The translations under genes were made by a program, and so were the position numbers. Positions 17,086 through 25,985 of a DNA stretch of 64,000 bases are shown here, in pieces. The stretch comes from Rosistilla oblonga. Lineage in GTDB: Bacteria > Planctomycetota > Planctomycetia > Pirellulales > Pirellulaceae. The notes beneath the pieces are model-generated. The model made no database searches, was not told where the DNA came from, and saw only the letters and a program-made list of their open reading frames with translations. Within the stretch, counting starts at the first letter, position 1, and every line of letters begins with the position of its first letter. The DNA lies in NCBI RefSeq assembly GCF_007751715.1, contig NZ_CP036292.1:806001-870000 (forward strand). Reading direction: 5' to 3'.

Positions 17086-18894
17086 ATGGCAATTGTGCGT
17101 CCCACTATTCTGCTGATTCCTACCGCGACGGTCCTTGTGATCGCCGGCGCGACGCTGGCTTGGACGCAAGATGAATCGGCCCCGCCGCGAAGCAACCCGT
17201 TGGTCGTCAGCGAGCCGGGGACCGGTAGCATTCTGGTCGAAGAGGTCCCCGACCGAAAGCGACCCGTTGTGCCGCCACCGGTCTCGCCGCCGCAGAGATC
17301 GAGCGTGCCTCGCCGTCTGCCGCCGGTCAACGATCTGGCGACGCCCCATGTCGTTGTGCCGCACCGTTTGGAAGGCGAATATTCGCGTCGCAAGGAAGCC
17401 GCTGGGGCGTCGGATATCGATAGCAAACCCGTCCCGGCGATCGAACAGCCCGATCCGGCGGTCGCGCCAGCAAACCCGCCAGCGAATGTCGAGACGCGAC
17501 CGTTGCCTGCGGCTGCCGACCAAGTGCGCGACCAGTCGGTGAGGCCGCAGATGTCGCCGAACCAAGAGGTCCAACCGCAGTCGGCCCCCCTGCCCCGCAA
17601 GCCGCGAGTCTTCAGCGAGATCTTGCCGAAAGCGTTGCGAGAGGGCGAGCCGACCGAAAGCGAAACATATCGTCCAATGTCGCCGGCACCGACGGCAAAC
17701 CCGTTGGCGACGGAGCCTCGCGGTGCCGAACCGATTCAGCCGGGGATGCCGTTGGTCGAACCGTCGCCCGCGAGTCCGATCTCGCCTCAGCCAGCCCGAG
17801 GCCGCGTGATTCAGGAACCGATCGGCGGGCAACCGATGGCCAGTCCCGCCGTGTCGACGACGCAGTGGACGCCTTGGTGGCAAGCCGACGTGCAGACCGG
17901 TTGCCATCTGGATGATCCTCAAAAGGTGGCTGTCGATCTGGATCAATTGATCACGATCGCGCTGCAGCATTCGCCGCTGTTGGAAGTCGTGCGACTGGAT
18001 GAAGTCTTGCCGCGGCATGGCGGATATCCGATGTCCCAGCTGACGTTGCGTTACAGCCGCCCTCGCCTGCCCGGTTGCGATCCGACGCTCAGCAGCGAAT
18101 TGGTCTTTGTCGCTCGCCACCGCACATCGGCTAGTCCCAGCGACACGTGTGCAGAGACCGCCGATTTCTTGTTGCAGATTGCCGATGCCTATTGGAACGT
18201 CTATCGGTTGCGAGCCCTGGTTGCGATCGCGCAGCGGCACCACGATGCGGCGCTCGCTTTATACGAACAGAGCACGCGGCAATACGCTTCGGAAAGCGAC
18301 CGTCAGCGTTTTGTGACTGTCGAAGCGACGATCCGCCAGCGTCGTGCGGATGCCAATGCGATGCGGATCGAACTGAAACAGGCGCAGAACGAACTGGCGT
18401 TTTTGGTCAGCGTTCCCGGTTGGCAAAAAGATATCGAACTGATGCCGCAGGATGTTCCCTGTCAGTGCGAGTTGTCGCGCAGCGAGGCGACGGAATTGGA
18501 GTTGGCGTTGGCCGAGCGTGCCGAAGTCAAAGCTGCGATCGCGCGGTTGGGATCTGTCGGGAGGCAGTCGATCGCCGTCGATGCTCGGGCTTCGCAAGAG
18601 CTTGAGGTCGTGATGGATTTGGTGCGGTTGGACGTCAAAGACGCGATGCTGAAGCTCCGCGGCAACTTTGCTCAATTGCGACTCGAAGCCGAGACGGCTG
18701 AGAAGGTGATGGAAGAATTGGCCGTCCTGCGTGCCAACGGCGCGGAGACTCACAACATCGTGGCGATGCTCGAAGCGCAAGAGCGTTTGCGAACGGCTGA
18801 GTCGAATTATGTTACCGCTTTGGCTCGCTATAACGTCGCGATTCTGCAGCTCCGCCGTGCCGACGGACAGTTGTTCGTCGAAACGCCGCTGTAG
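17086..18894 (+). CDS. TolC-like outer-membrane efflux protein with long Pro-rich leader
   Basis: The product has 602 residues from the ATG at 17086, which lies 11 nt after a GAAGG ribosome site; a GTG at 17077 is too close to that site. A signal peptide (residues 1-30, ending WTQD) is followed by about 240 residues rich in Pro, Ser and Arg without predicted fold. Residues about 280-602 are TolC-like: DLDQLITIALQHSPLLEV, the helical AETADFLLQIADAYWNVYR and LEAQERLRTAESNYVTALARYNVAILQL. Full TolC proteins have about 430 residues in two repeats, so this one looks shortened. No inner-membrane pump or adaptor gene is nearby. It may be a structural periplasmic or outer-membrane protein rather than an exporter. 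Confidence 0.72.
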   Translation: MAIVRPTILLIPTATVLVIAGATLAWTQDESAPPRSNPLVVSEPGTGSILVEEVPDRKRPVVPPPVSPPQRSSVPRRLPPVNDLATPHVVVPHRLEGEYSRRKEAAGASDIDSKPVPAIEQPDPAVAPANPPANVETRPLPAAADQVRDQSVRPQMSPNQEVQPQSAPLPRKPRVFSEILPKALREGEPTESETYRPMSPAPTANPLATEPRGAEPIQPGMPLVEPSPASPISPQPARGRVIQEPIGGQPMASPAVSTTQWTPWWQADVQTGCHLDDPQKVAVDLDQLITIALQHSPLLEVVRLDEVLPRHGGYPMSQLTLRYSRPRLPGCDPTLSSELVFVARHRTSASPSDTCAETADFLLQIADAYWNVYRLRALVAIAQRHHDAALALYEQSTRQYASESDRQRFVTVEATIRQRRADANAMRIELKQAQNELAFLVSVPGWQKDIELMPQDVPCQCELSRSEATELELALAERAEVKAAIARLGSVGRQSIAVDARASQELEVVMDLVRLDVKDAMLKLRGNFAQLRLEAETAEKVMEELAVLRANGAETHNIVAMLEAQERLRTAESNYVTALARYNVAILQLRRADGQLFVETPL

Positions 18895-18936
18895 CAGCTT
18901 CGCCGCTTGGCGATCGCGCCGACGGTCGCCAGCGAT

Positions 18937-20247
18937 TTAGTCGTCGATCTGTTCGGCGACGTCGCGCATCTTGGCGATCGCAGTGCTTTGGATCTGCCGG
19001 ATCCGTTCCCGCGACAGCGACATCGCTTGGCTGACTTGCAGCAGTGTCTTGGGGCTTCCGTCGTCCATCCCGTAACGCAGTTCGACGACGCGTCGTTCGC
19101 GTGGCAACAGCGCGTCGAGAACCATCTGCACCGTCCGGTCGATCTCCTCTCGCTCCAGCCCCGCCGTCGGATCGCTCGCCTGCGATGAATCATGCAAAAG
19201 TTCGGCGATCGATTGTCGTTGCATCGCGTTGGAGTCGTCGATCGAAACCGTCTCGCGCATCGCTTCGCGAGTGCGGTGGGCTTTGTCGACCGACACTCCC
19301 GTCAGCTTCGCCAGTTCGTCGACGGTCGGCTGGCGGTGGTGCGCGTGAACGAACAGCTCGCTCGCCTGTCGAACATCGCGGACGCCGGTCAGGACGGCGG
19401 TCGGGATCCGAACCGCTCGGGCATGAGTCGTCACGGCGCGGGAGATCGCTTGCCGGATCCACCACGTGGCGTAAGTGCTGAAGCGGAAGCCGCGGTCGGG
19501 ATCAAACTTTTCGATCCCTCGCATCAGGCCGGCGTTCCCTTCCTGGATCAGGTCGGAAAATCCGAGCCCGCGGCCTCGGTAGCCCTTCGCGATCGGGATC
19601 ACCAGTCGCAAGTGGTGGCTGACAAATTCCCGCTTCTGTTGCAGCAGCGATTGACGCAGCGCTTGGACTCGGCGTCGATTGGTTTGCATCGCCGAAGTGC
19701 TTTCGCCGCGCGACGCCGTCTCGTAGGCTTGTTCGAGCACCTCCAATCGCAGCGGCAGGTCGTTGACCAATCGGCGACAGACGCGAATGCGATGCCGCAC
19801 CCGATGCAGTGCCGCGACGCGTCGTTTTCGAGACGTTTGCCGCGAGGCAGTTATTTTTTGGTCCAAGCTGTTTTCGTGATCGAAGCGAAGCAGCGATTGA
19901 GTTGCCACGGGCAACGCGCGTCGCAATAACGCGACACGTGTCCGATCATGAGGCGCGACGTCGATGATCGCATCGATGCGGTGGTTGCTCTGCGTCGCCT
20001 CGTTAAAGACGTCGGCGATCGACGCGATGATCGAAGCGTCGGCTAGCATCGCGCGGCGGTACGCATTCCGCGTCCGCTTGATCCGCTGCGTTGCCAGAAC
20101 CTCCTCTTCGGGCGTCAATAGTTCGGTCCGCGAGACGGCTGCAAAGTATTCGGTAACCCCTTCGCTATCGTTGGGGAAGTGTCGGCCAGAGGAGATCGGC
20201 GACCGGTTTATCCAACCGCCACCGCCCTGTCGGTATGTTTTTTCCAT
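18937..20247 (-). CDS. Sigma-70 family RNA polymerase sigma factor, RpoD/SigA-like
   Basis: From the ATG at 20247 (GGAAAGG ribosome site) the product has 436 residues. A short region 1.2 ([22 protein letters not shown]) is followed by a very basic, helical stretch of about 140 residues, then region 2 from residue 205 ([33 protein letters not shown]), region 3 ([16 protein letters not shown]) and region 4 with [14 protein letters not shown] as the -35 recognition helix. It is more like primary and group 2 sigmas than ECF sigmas. The Arg-rich insert at the position of the non-conserved region is unusual. Probably an alternative RpoD-like factor. It is transcribed alone. Confidence 0.88.
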   Translation of the reverse strand: MEKTYRQGGGGWINRSPISSGRHFPNDSEGVTEYFAAVSRTELLTPEEEVLATQRIKRTRNAYRRAMLADASIIASIADVFNEATQSNHRIDAIIDVAPHDRTRVALLRRALPVATQSLLRFDHENSLDQKITASRQTSRKRRVAALHRVRHRIRVCRRLVNDLPLRLEVLEQAYETASRGESTSAMQTNRRRVQALRQSLLQQKREFVSHHLRLVIPIAKGYRGRGLGFSDLIQEGNAGLMRGIEKFDPDRGFRFSTYATWWIRQAISRAVTTHARAVRIPTAVLTGVRDVRQASELFVHAHHRQPTVDELAKLTGVSVDKAHRTREAMRETVSIDDSNAMQRQSIAELLHDSSQASDPTAGLEREEIDRTVQMVLDALLPRERRVVELRYGMDDGSPKTLLQVSQAMSLSRERIRQIQSTAIAKMRDVAEQIDD

Positions 20248-20507
20248 GATATCGCCTTTCCAAATCAAGTTGGCAGAGCCAAGTGCAAGGCGACAGGGGT
20301 GCAATCGGCATGCCGGAAAGCGAAAATCGCAGCCCTTGAGCATGCGGCGGAGGCGTTTCAGCTCGATTTGAGGGTTGGGGCCCGATCGACAATCGTCGGT
20401 GGGAAACCGTACTCCTGGCAGAGTTCGAAGCCCCTCGAAGGTTTCGGTTTAGCGAAAGCGAAGGCGAATCGGCAGGCTGGCTGCTAGGGCAAGGCATGCC
20501 AGCGGTA

Positions 20508-21317
20508 TCAGGCGTCGATTGCCAGGGCTTCGTCGATTGGCGTGGGGGATGGTTGGGTGAAGCGGCCGATGATGGCGGGGATGCTGTAGCTGGCCGCTGG
20601 GTAGACAAAGCAGACTTCGAAGGTGCCCGATCTCGGTTGTCCAAAGTCGTAATTGGTCATGAGTGTCCAGAAGCTGAGGCAGAGCAAAGCCAGTAGGACG
20701 AGCGTCGCCAGCGGCCACCGATAGGTGCGATGGCAAAACGAGGAACACCCCAATAACCAACCCGCTGTCCCGCCGACACCCAAAATTGTCATCGCTGTCA
20801 GATCACGCTGCGATGGGGCGAGTTGTTTGAAGAGCGTGAACAGCACGGCGACGCAAGTCGTGAGGGTCAACAGGCCGCGAATCGAATACTGGGATCGCGC
20901 TGCCGGATTGGGATCGTTTGCCAGCCGCCAGGCGGGAAAGCCCGCAGCAAAACTCAGCAGCCAGGCAAGCATCGCCGACGACAAAAAGAAGGGTGCAAAA
21001 AATTGGACCGTGTCGCCGCCCAAGACCGACGAGGTTGCCGTCGAAAACAAAATGGTGACGGCAAACAACACCAATCGGAGCGGCAGGTGGGGGCCCTTGG
21101 CCAAGCAGCAGGTGGCGACGGTCGCATTCCAGCTGACCAACGCACCAATAAATGCAAAGATGAACCAAGAATTGGGGTCTCGGTTTTGGATCGCACCGGA
21201 CACGATGCCAATCGCGAGGATAGCCGCTCCTAAGAAGGCGATCGCTGCGACGGTGCGAGACGAACAGATTGGGCGTGTCGCGAGCGGCGTGGAATCGTTG
21301 CCATGGTCCATTTGCAT
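20508..21317 (-). CDS. Integral membrane protein of unknown function
   Basis: A 269-residue protein with about six to seven hydrophobic segments. The centre holds RSQYSIRGLLTLTTCVAV, a variant of the QFSLRxLLxxTTxVA segment that recurs in many planctomycete membrane proteins next to a transmembrane helix. No catalytic motif is visible. The start may be the ATG at 21317 or the next one at 21311. It lies upstream of the sigma gene on the same strand with a 260-bp gap, so it is probably transcribed separately. Confidence 0.7.
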   Translation of the reverse strand: MQMDHGNDSTPLATRPICSSRTVAAIAFLGAAILAIGIVSGAIQNRDPNSWFIFAFIGALVSWNATVATCCLAKGPHLPLRLVLFAVTILFSTATSSVLGGDTVQFFAPFFLSSAMLAWLLSFAAGFPAWRLANDPNPAARSQYSIRGLLTLTTCVAVLFTLFKQLAPSQRDLTAMTILGVGGTAGWLLGCSSFCHRTYRWPLATLVLLALLCLSFWTLMTNYDFGQPRSGTFEVCFVYPAASYSIPAIIGRFTQPSPTPIDEALAIDA

Positions 21318-21374
21318 TTGCCTGGTTCGTAGAGCGTGGTGCGAAGTGGCGACGAGAGCTTTTCTGCCGCAGGT

Positions 21375-22403
21375 CTAGTTCAGGTCGCGTGGACTCTCCT
21401 GGAACGGTTCCCAACGCTCGTCGGCGATCGCCACCGCAACGACTTCGACTTCGCTGCTGCGATCGACCTCAGCGACCCCGACGATTCCGAGCCCCGGATT
21501 GGCTTCGACGAACTGAGTCGCTTTGGGCATCCCGTCGACGAACAGCCCCGTCGCCAGGGCGTCCGATTCGGCGGCGACTTTGGCGATCAACGTCAGCGAC
21601 AGCAGATCGCCGCCGGGCCAGCCGGTTCGCGGGTCGATCATGTGGCCGAGTCGTTGGCCGCGATAGTGGAAGAACTGTTTCCCCGAACCGCTCGTCGAAA
21701 GCGATTCGTTCTGCAGCCACACGCGGCCCAGTTTCCGATGGCTGCGGATCGGATGGCTCAGCGCGATCGGCCAGCCCGGTTCCCCCGGCCGTCGGCTGCC
21801 CCGCGCTACGATGCTGCTCTGCCCGCCATGGATCAGGAAGTTTTCAACGCCCGAGGTGACCAGCATCGCGACAGCTTGGTCCAGGGCGTACCCTTTGCCG
21901 ATCGCCCCGAGGTTGATCCGCATCCCCGGCTGTTTGAAGCGGATCGTTTGTTGGTCGGCGTCGAGTTCCAAGTTCTTGTATCCGACAGCCTGCAGCGCCG
22001 CGGCAAGTTCTTCGTCGCTCGGCTTGCGTCCGCTGCGGTTGGTGAAACCCCAGGCGTCGACAAGCGGCCCGGCGGTGATGTCGAACGCGCCGCCGGTCGC
22101 TTCGGATATAGCGACCGCTTGTTGGACGATCTTGAAGAGGTGCGGATCGACGCGGACGGGCCGCTCGGCAGCTTCGCGGTTCAGCTTGGAGATGTCGCTG
22201 TCGGAGCGATAGACCGAAAAGATTCCCTCGAGCGTGCGAATCCATTCGAGCGCTTCCAACGCGATCTCCGGCGCCTCGCGATCGACGTCGGCCGGCATCA
22301 GCACCTCAAACTCCGTCGCCATCGCGGGGCGGATGACCGAGATCAGTTCGCCGGGGCGGGCGATGCTGGGAGAGTTTTCCGAAGGAGAAGCCGCGTTGTT
22401 CAA
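21375..22403 (-). CDS. apbE: FAD:protein FMN transferase (ApbE family)
   Basis: ApbE attaches FMN to threonine residues of proteins such as Nqr/Rnf subunits. The 342-residue product shows RPAMATEFEVLM, SVYRSDSDISKLN, GAFDITAGPLVDAWGF, the core INLGAIGKGYALDQA and GHMIDPRTGWP, all typical. A TTG at 22403 is the first possible start. The ATG 27 codons later would delete part of the conserved N-terminal strand, so the true start must be at or near the TTG. No flavinylated partner gene is adjacent. The upstream extension lacks an obvious signal peptide. Confidence 0.92.
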   Translation of the reverse strand: MNNAASPSENSPSIARPGELISVIRPAMATEFEVLMPADVDREAPEIALEALEWIRTLEGIFSVYRSDSDISKLNREAAERPVRVDPHLFKIVQQAVAISEATGGAFDITAGPLVDAWGFTNRSGRKPSDEELAAALQAVGYKNLELDADQQTIRFKQPGMRINLGAIGKGYALDQAVAMLVTSGVENFLIHGGQSSIVARGSRRPGEPGWPIALSHPIRSHRKLGRVWLQNESLSTSGSGKQFFHYRGQRLGHMIDPRTGWPGGDLLSLTLIAKVAAESDALATGLFVDGMPKATQFVEANPGLGIVGVAEVDRSSEVEVVAVAIADERWEPFQESPRDLN

Positions 22404-22784
22404 GGGATTGGCCGCTGAGTTGGATTTGGGTTGGAGGACGTTTTTTATGTTCCGTTTTCATTTTAGTAGCTTTTGCAGGCCGTAGGCATAGCCCGCGGTG
22501 AACGGTTGGCGCGGCGTGTTCCGTGTTTCAGTTGGCGGCTGATTTGCGCGGACACAAAAACGGACCTGACTTGGAACGGTTGGCCCGCCGGTCTGTCTAT
22601 TGTCGATAGACTTGCTTTTGCTTTGCCGGGTCGCATGCGGGACTCGAATCGGCGATAAAGTAAGCCTTGCGCGACGGCGGTTTTTGCGCATGACGGCTCG
22701 CGACGGCGTCGCGAGGCGACTGGGCGCGCGGCCCGCACTCAACTTGTTAAAAACTTTTACAGCTCTTGGATCGATAGGATTGGA
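22404..22784. other. Region between divergent apbE and lpdA with several hairpins
   Basis: The 381-bp gap holds a palindrome-rich stretch: GTCTAT/ATAGAC around 22600-22620, and a perfect 8-bp hairpin CTCGCGAC-GGC-GTCGCGAG at 22697-22715. A GGCCGTAGGCATAGCCCGC segment near 22480 looks like a member of a dispersed repeat. I see no gene. Both flanking promoters must lie here. Confidence 0.5.
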
Positions 22785-24176
22785 ATGAATACGGCGCAGC
22801 ATGATTTGGTTGTCTTGGGCGGTGGACCCGGTGGATACGTGGCAGCGATTCGCGCCGCTCAGCTGGGAATGAACGTCGCCTGTATCGACGAAAATGAACG
22901 CTATGGCGGCACCTGTCTCCGCGTCGGCTGTATCCCCAGCAAGGCGTTGTTGGAATCGAGCCATTTGTATCACGACGCCAAGACGTCGTTCTCCAATCAC
23001 GGTCTGAAGATCGGCGATGTCGAGTTGGATCTGCCGACGATGATGAACCGCAAGGAGAAGGTCGTCGACACGCTGACCGGCGGCATCAACATGCTGCTGA
23101 AGAAGAACAAGGTGACGACTTATAACGGCCGCGGCCGCTTCATCAGCTCCGACACGATCGAAATCGAAGGCAAGACGCCCGCTCGCGTCAAAGCCGCCAA
23201 GACGATCATCGCGGTCGGCTCGCGGCCGATGTCCTTCCCGTCGATCGAAGAGGATGGCCAGCGGATCGGCAACAGTACGATGGCGCTCAGCTTTCCCGAA
23301 GTTCCCGAGCGGTTGGTTGTGATCGGCGGCGGCTACATCGGGTTGGAGCTGGGAAGCGTTTGGAATCGACTGGGCAGCAAGGTCGTCGTGCTCGAAGCCT
23401 TGGACCGCATCCTGACTGGGATCGACAGCGAACTGGCGTCGATCGCCAAGCGGACCTTCACCAAGCAGGGCTTGGAATTCAAGATGTCGACGTTTGTCGA
23501 ATCAGCCAAGGTCCAAGGCGATCTGTGCGTGATCAAGACCAAGGCGGGCGAAACGATCGAAGCCGATCGCGTGCTGCTGGCGACCGGCCGCGTTCCGTCG
23601 ACCGACAAGATCGGATTGGATGCTGCCGGAGTCGCGACCGACAAACGCGGGTTCCTGGAAGTCGATGCCAACTACCAAACATCGGTCCCGGGAATTTACG
23701 CTCTGGGCGATTGCATCGGCGGCGCGATGCTGGCTCACAAAGCGATGGAAGAGGGCGTCGTCTGCGTCGAGCGGATGACCGGCATGGGCAGCCACTTCAA
23801 TTACGATGTGATCCCGGCGATCGTTTACACGCATCCGGAAATCGCTGCGGTCGGCAAGACCGAAGAGCAGTTGAAGGAAGCGGGGATCGAGTACAAGAAG
23901 GGAATGGCTCCCTACGGTGCCAACGGCCGTGCTCACACGCTGGGCGAGACCGAAGGCCGCGTGAAGGTCTTGGCCGACGCCAAAACCGACCGCGTGTTGG
24001 GCGTTCACATCATCGGGGCTCGAGCGGGCGATCTGATCGCCGAAGCGGGAGCGGCGATGGAGTTTGGCGCCAGCGCCGAGGATATCGCTCGCTGCTGCCA
24101 CGCGCATCCAACGCTCTCCGAATCGTTGCACGAAGCGGCATTGGGCGTCGACGGCCGCGCCTTGCACACCTTTTAA
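22785..24176 (+). CDS. lpdA: Dihydrolipoyl dehydrogenase
   Basis: The E3 component of 2-oxoacid dehydrogenase complexes and the glycine cleavage system reoxidises dihydrolipoamide with NAD+. The 463-residue protein has the FAD motif GGGPGGYVAAI (residues 12-22), the redox-active disulfide in GGTCLRVGCIPSK (Cys44 and Cys49), the NAD motif GGGYIGLELGSVW, the second FAD motif GIYALGDCIGG, and the C-terminal HAHPTLSE with the catalytic His of the partner subunit. No E1 or E2 gene lies nearby, so it probably serves several complexes. Confidence 0.96.
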   Translation: MNTAQHDLVVLGGGPGGYVAAIRAAQLGMNVACIDENERYGGTCLRVGCIPSKALLESSHLYHDAKTSFSNHGLKIGDVELDLPTMMNRKEKVVDTLTGGINMLLKKNKVTTYNGRGRFISSDTIEIEGKTPARVKAAKTIIAVGSRPMSFPSIEEDGQRIGNSTMALSFPEVPERLVVIGGGYIGLELGSVWNRLGSKVVVLEALDRILTGIDSELASIAKRTFTKQGLEFKMSTFVESAKVQGDLCVIKTKAGETIEADRVLLATGRVPSTDKIGLDAAGVATDKRGFLEVDANYQTSVPGIYALGDCIGGAMLAHKAMEEGVVCVERMTGMGSHFNYDVIPAIVYTHPEIAAVGKTEEQLKEAGIEYKKGMAPYGANGRAHTLGETEGRVKVLADAKTDRVLGVHIIGARAGDLIAEAGAAMEFGASAEDIARCCHAHPTLSESLHEAALGVDGRALHTF

Positions 24177-24383
24177 TTGGGCGTGGCACCGTTTGTTTTT
24201 CGGTTGATCGGCGAGGCTCTCTGCGGGCCGCGCGGGGATGGAAGCGCGGGGCGATGCCCACGCGGTTAAACTAGAAAAACTTTGTGCTGCTTGATGTGCT
24301 TAAGCATTTGGGGCGGGAAGCGTTTGAGCTTGCCGCCTCGCCGATCGCCGCGAATCGTTTGAGCTAACCGACCTGCGTTTTTA

Positions 24384-25799
24384 ATGCCAAATTCCACAAC
24401 CGAAGCGATCGGCCGCCTGGCCAACTACCCTTGGTTGTTGTTGGCCGTGGTGTTGCTGCCACTGGTGATCGTCGCGTTGGTTCGCAAGACCTATCCCAGC
24501 CGGCTGTGGATCGGACTACTGATCATCCCGGCGGCGCTCAGTCTGGCGGTGACGCTAACCGACGCCTGGGCTTACGCGGTGATCGCGGTCGACGCGGTGA
24601 TCCTGGTTGTCGGCTTGGTCGACTATCTGATGTTACCCGGCTCGCGCGGCCTGACGGCTCAGCGGCAATTGGTTCGGACCGCGTCGATCGGTGCTCCGAC
24701 GTCGGTCGATCTGACGGTCATCAATCGCGGGCCGCGGTCGCTTCGCGGTAGCGTGCGGGATGATCTTCCCGAAGGTTTTCTCAGCAGCCCCGAACAGCAT
24801 CCGTTGACGCTGCCGTCGCGCAGCCAGTTGACGTTTCGGCGGCGATTGACGCCGATGCGTCGCGGCGTGGCTGAGCTGACGACGGTCTATCTGGAAGTCG
24901 TCAGCGGGCTGCGGTTGTGGCGGCGGCATATCGAATTGCCGTGCGAATCGAAGCTGAACGTCTATCCCGACATGAAGCAGTTGAGCGATTACGCCTTGCT
25001 GGCGCGGCAGGATCGACTGAGTCTGATCGGCGTGCGGCAGTCGCGACGGATCGGTCAGGACAACGATTTCGAGCGGCTGAGAGATTATTCCCGCGACGAT
25101 AATTATCGGCACATCGATTGGCGGACGACCGCGCGGCGGAACAAGCTGACCGTTCGCCAGTTTCAAACCGACCAATCGCAGCGGGTGATCTTCATGCTCG
25201 ATTGCGGTCGGATGATGACGAACGAGCACGATGGGATGACGCTGTTGGATCACGCGCTCAATTCGTTCCTGATGATGGCTCACGTCGCTCTGGCTCGCGG
25301 CGACGCCGTCGGCATGCTCTGCTTCTCCGATCGAATCCACGCCTACATCCCGCCTCGGACCGGCAAGGCGCAGATGAATCGGCTGCTGCAGGCCGGCTTC
25401 AACCAGTTCCCTCAGCTGGTCGAATCTCGCTTCGATAAGGCGTTTTTGTATCTCTCCAATCACTGCAAGCAGCGATCGTTAGTCGTGATGGCGACCAATG
25501 TGATCGATGAGGTGAACGCTGGTCAGGTGACCGATTACCTGTCGAATCTCGTCGGCAAACATCTGCCGCTGGGGATCCTGTTGCGAGATCACCAGTTGTT
25601 CGACGCGGCTGATCATCCGTCAAACGATCCGCAGCGACTGTATCGGGCCGCGGCGGCAGCGGAGATCCTGTGTTGGCGGAATCAAGTGATCCAGGACATG
25701 AAACATGCCGGAGTGCTGGCGATGGATCTGTTTCCCGAACAGATGACCGCTCCGCTGGTGAATCAGTATCTGGAAATCAAAGCCAAGCACCTGCTGTAA
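24384..25799 (+). CDS. DUF58 domain-containing membrane protein
   Basis: A 471-residue protein. Two or three transmembrane segments lie within residues 15-90, followed by a beta-rich region and the DUF58 core at about 225-300, with the signature DDNYRHIDWRTTARRNKL and a von Willebrand A-like segment FMLDCGRMM. DUF58 proteins usually lie next to a MoxR ATPase and transglutaminase-like genes. Here it stands alone between lpdA and aspS. The role is probably in envelope or protein-complex assembly, but it is unproved. Confidence 0.9.
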   Translation: MPNSTTEAIGRLANYPWLLLAVVLLPLVIVALVRKTYPSRLWIGLLIIPAALSLAVTLTDAWAYAVIAVDAVILVVGLVDYLMLPGSRGLTAQRQLVRTASIGAPTSVDLTVINRGPRSLRGSVRDDLPEGFLSSPEQHPLTLPSRSQLTFRRRLTPMRRGVAELTTVYLEVVSGLRLWRRHIELPCESKLNVYPDMKQLSDYALLARQDRLSLIGVRQSRRIGQDNDFERLRDYSRDDNYRHIDWRTTARRNKLTVRQFQTDQSQRVIFMLDCGRMMTNEHDGMTLLDHALNSFLMMAHVALARGDAVGMLCFSDRIHAYIPPRTGKAQMNRLLQAGFNQFPQLVESRFDKAFLYLSNHCKQRSLVVMATNVIDEVNAGQVTDYLSNLVGKHLPLGILLRDHQLFDAADHPSNDPQRLYRAAAAAEILCWRNQVIQDMKHAGVLAMDLFPEQMTAPLVNQYLEIKAKHLL

Positions 25800-25985
25800 C
25801 GCGGTTCTGGTGGCTCTACCGATCCGACAACGGCGCGTCACCGTCAATCCCCTGCCCCGACGGGTTGTTTCGGTGGTGACCTTCCCGGCCAGAGGATCGC
25901 AAGTAAAATGCTCGTCTAGATCGTTTTCGCCGGACGCGTTCCGGACCCTCCCAGCATTTCAAAAACGCCTCAAAAGGTCACTAAA

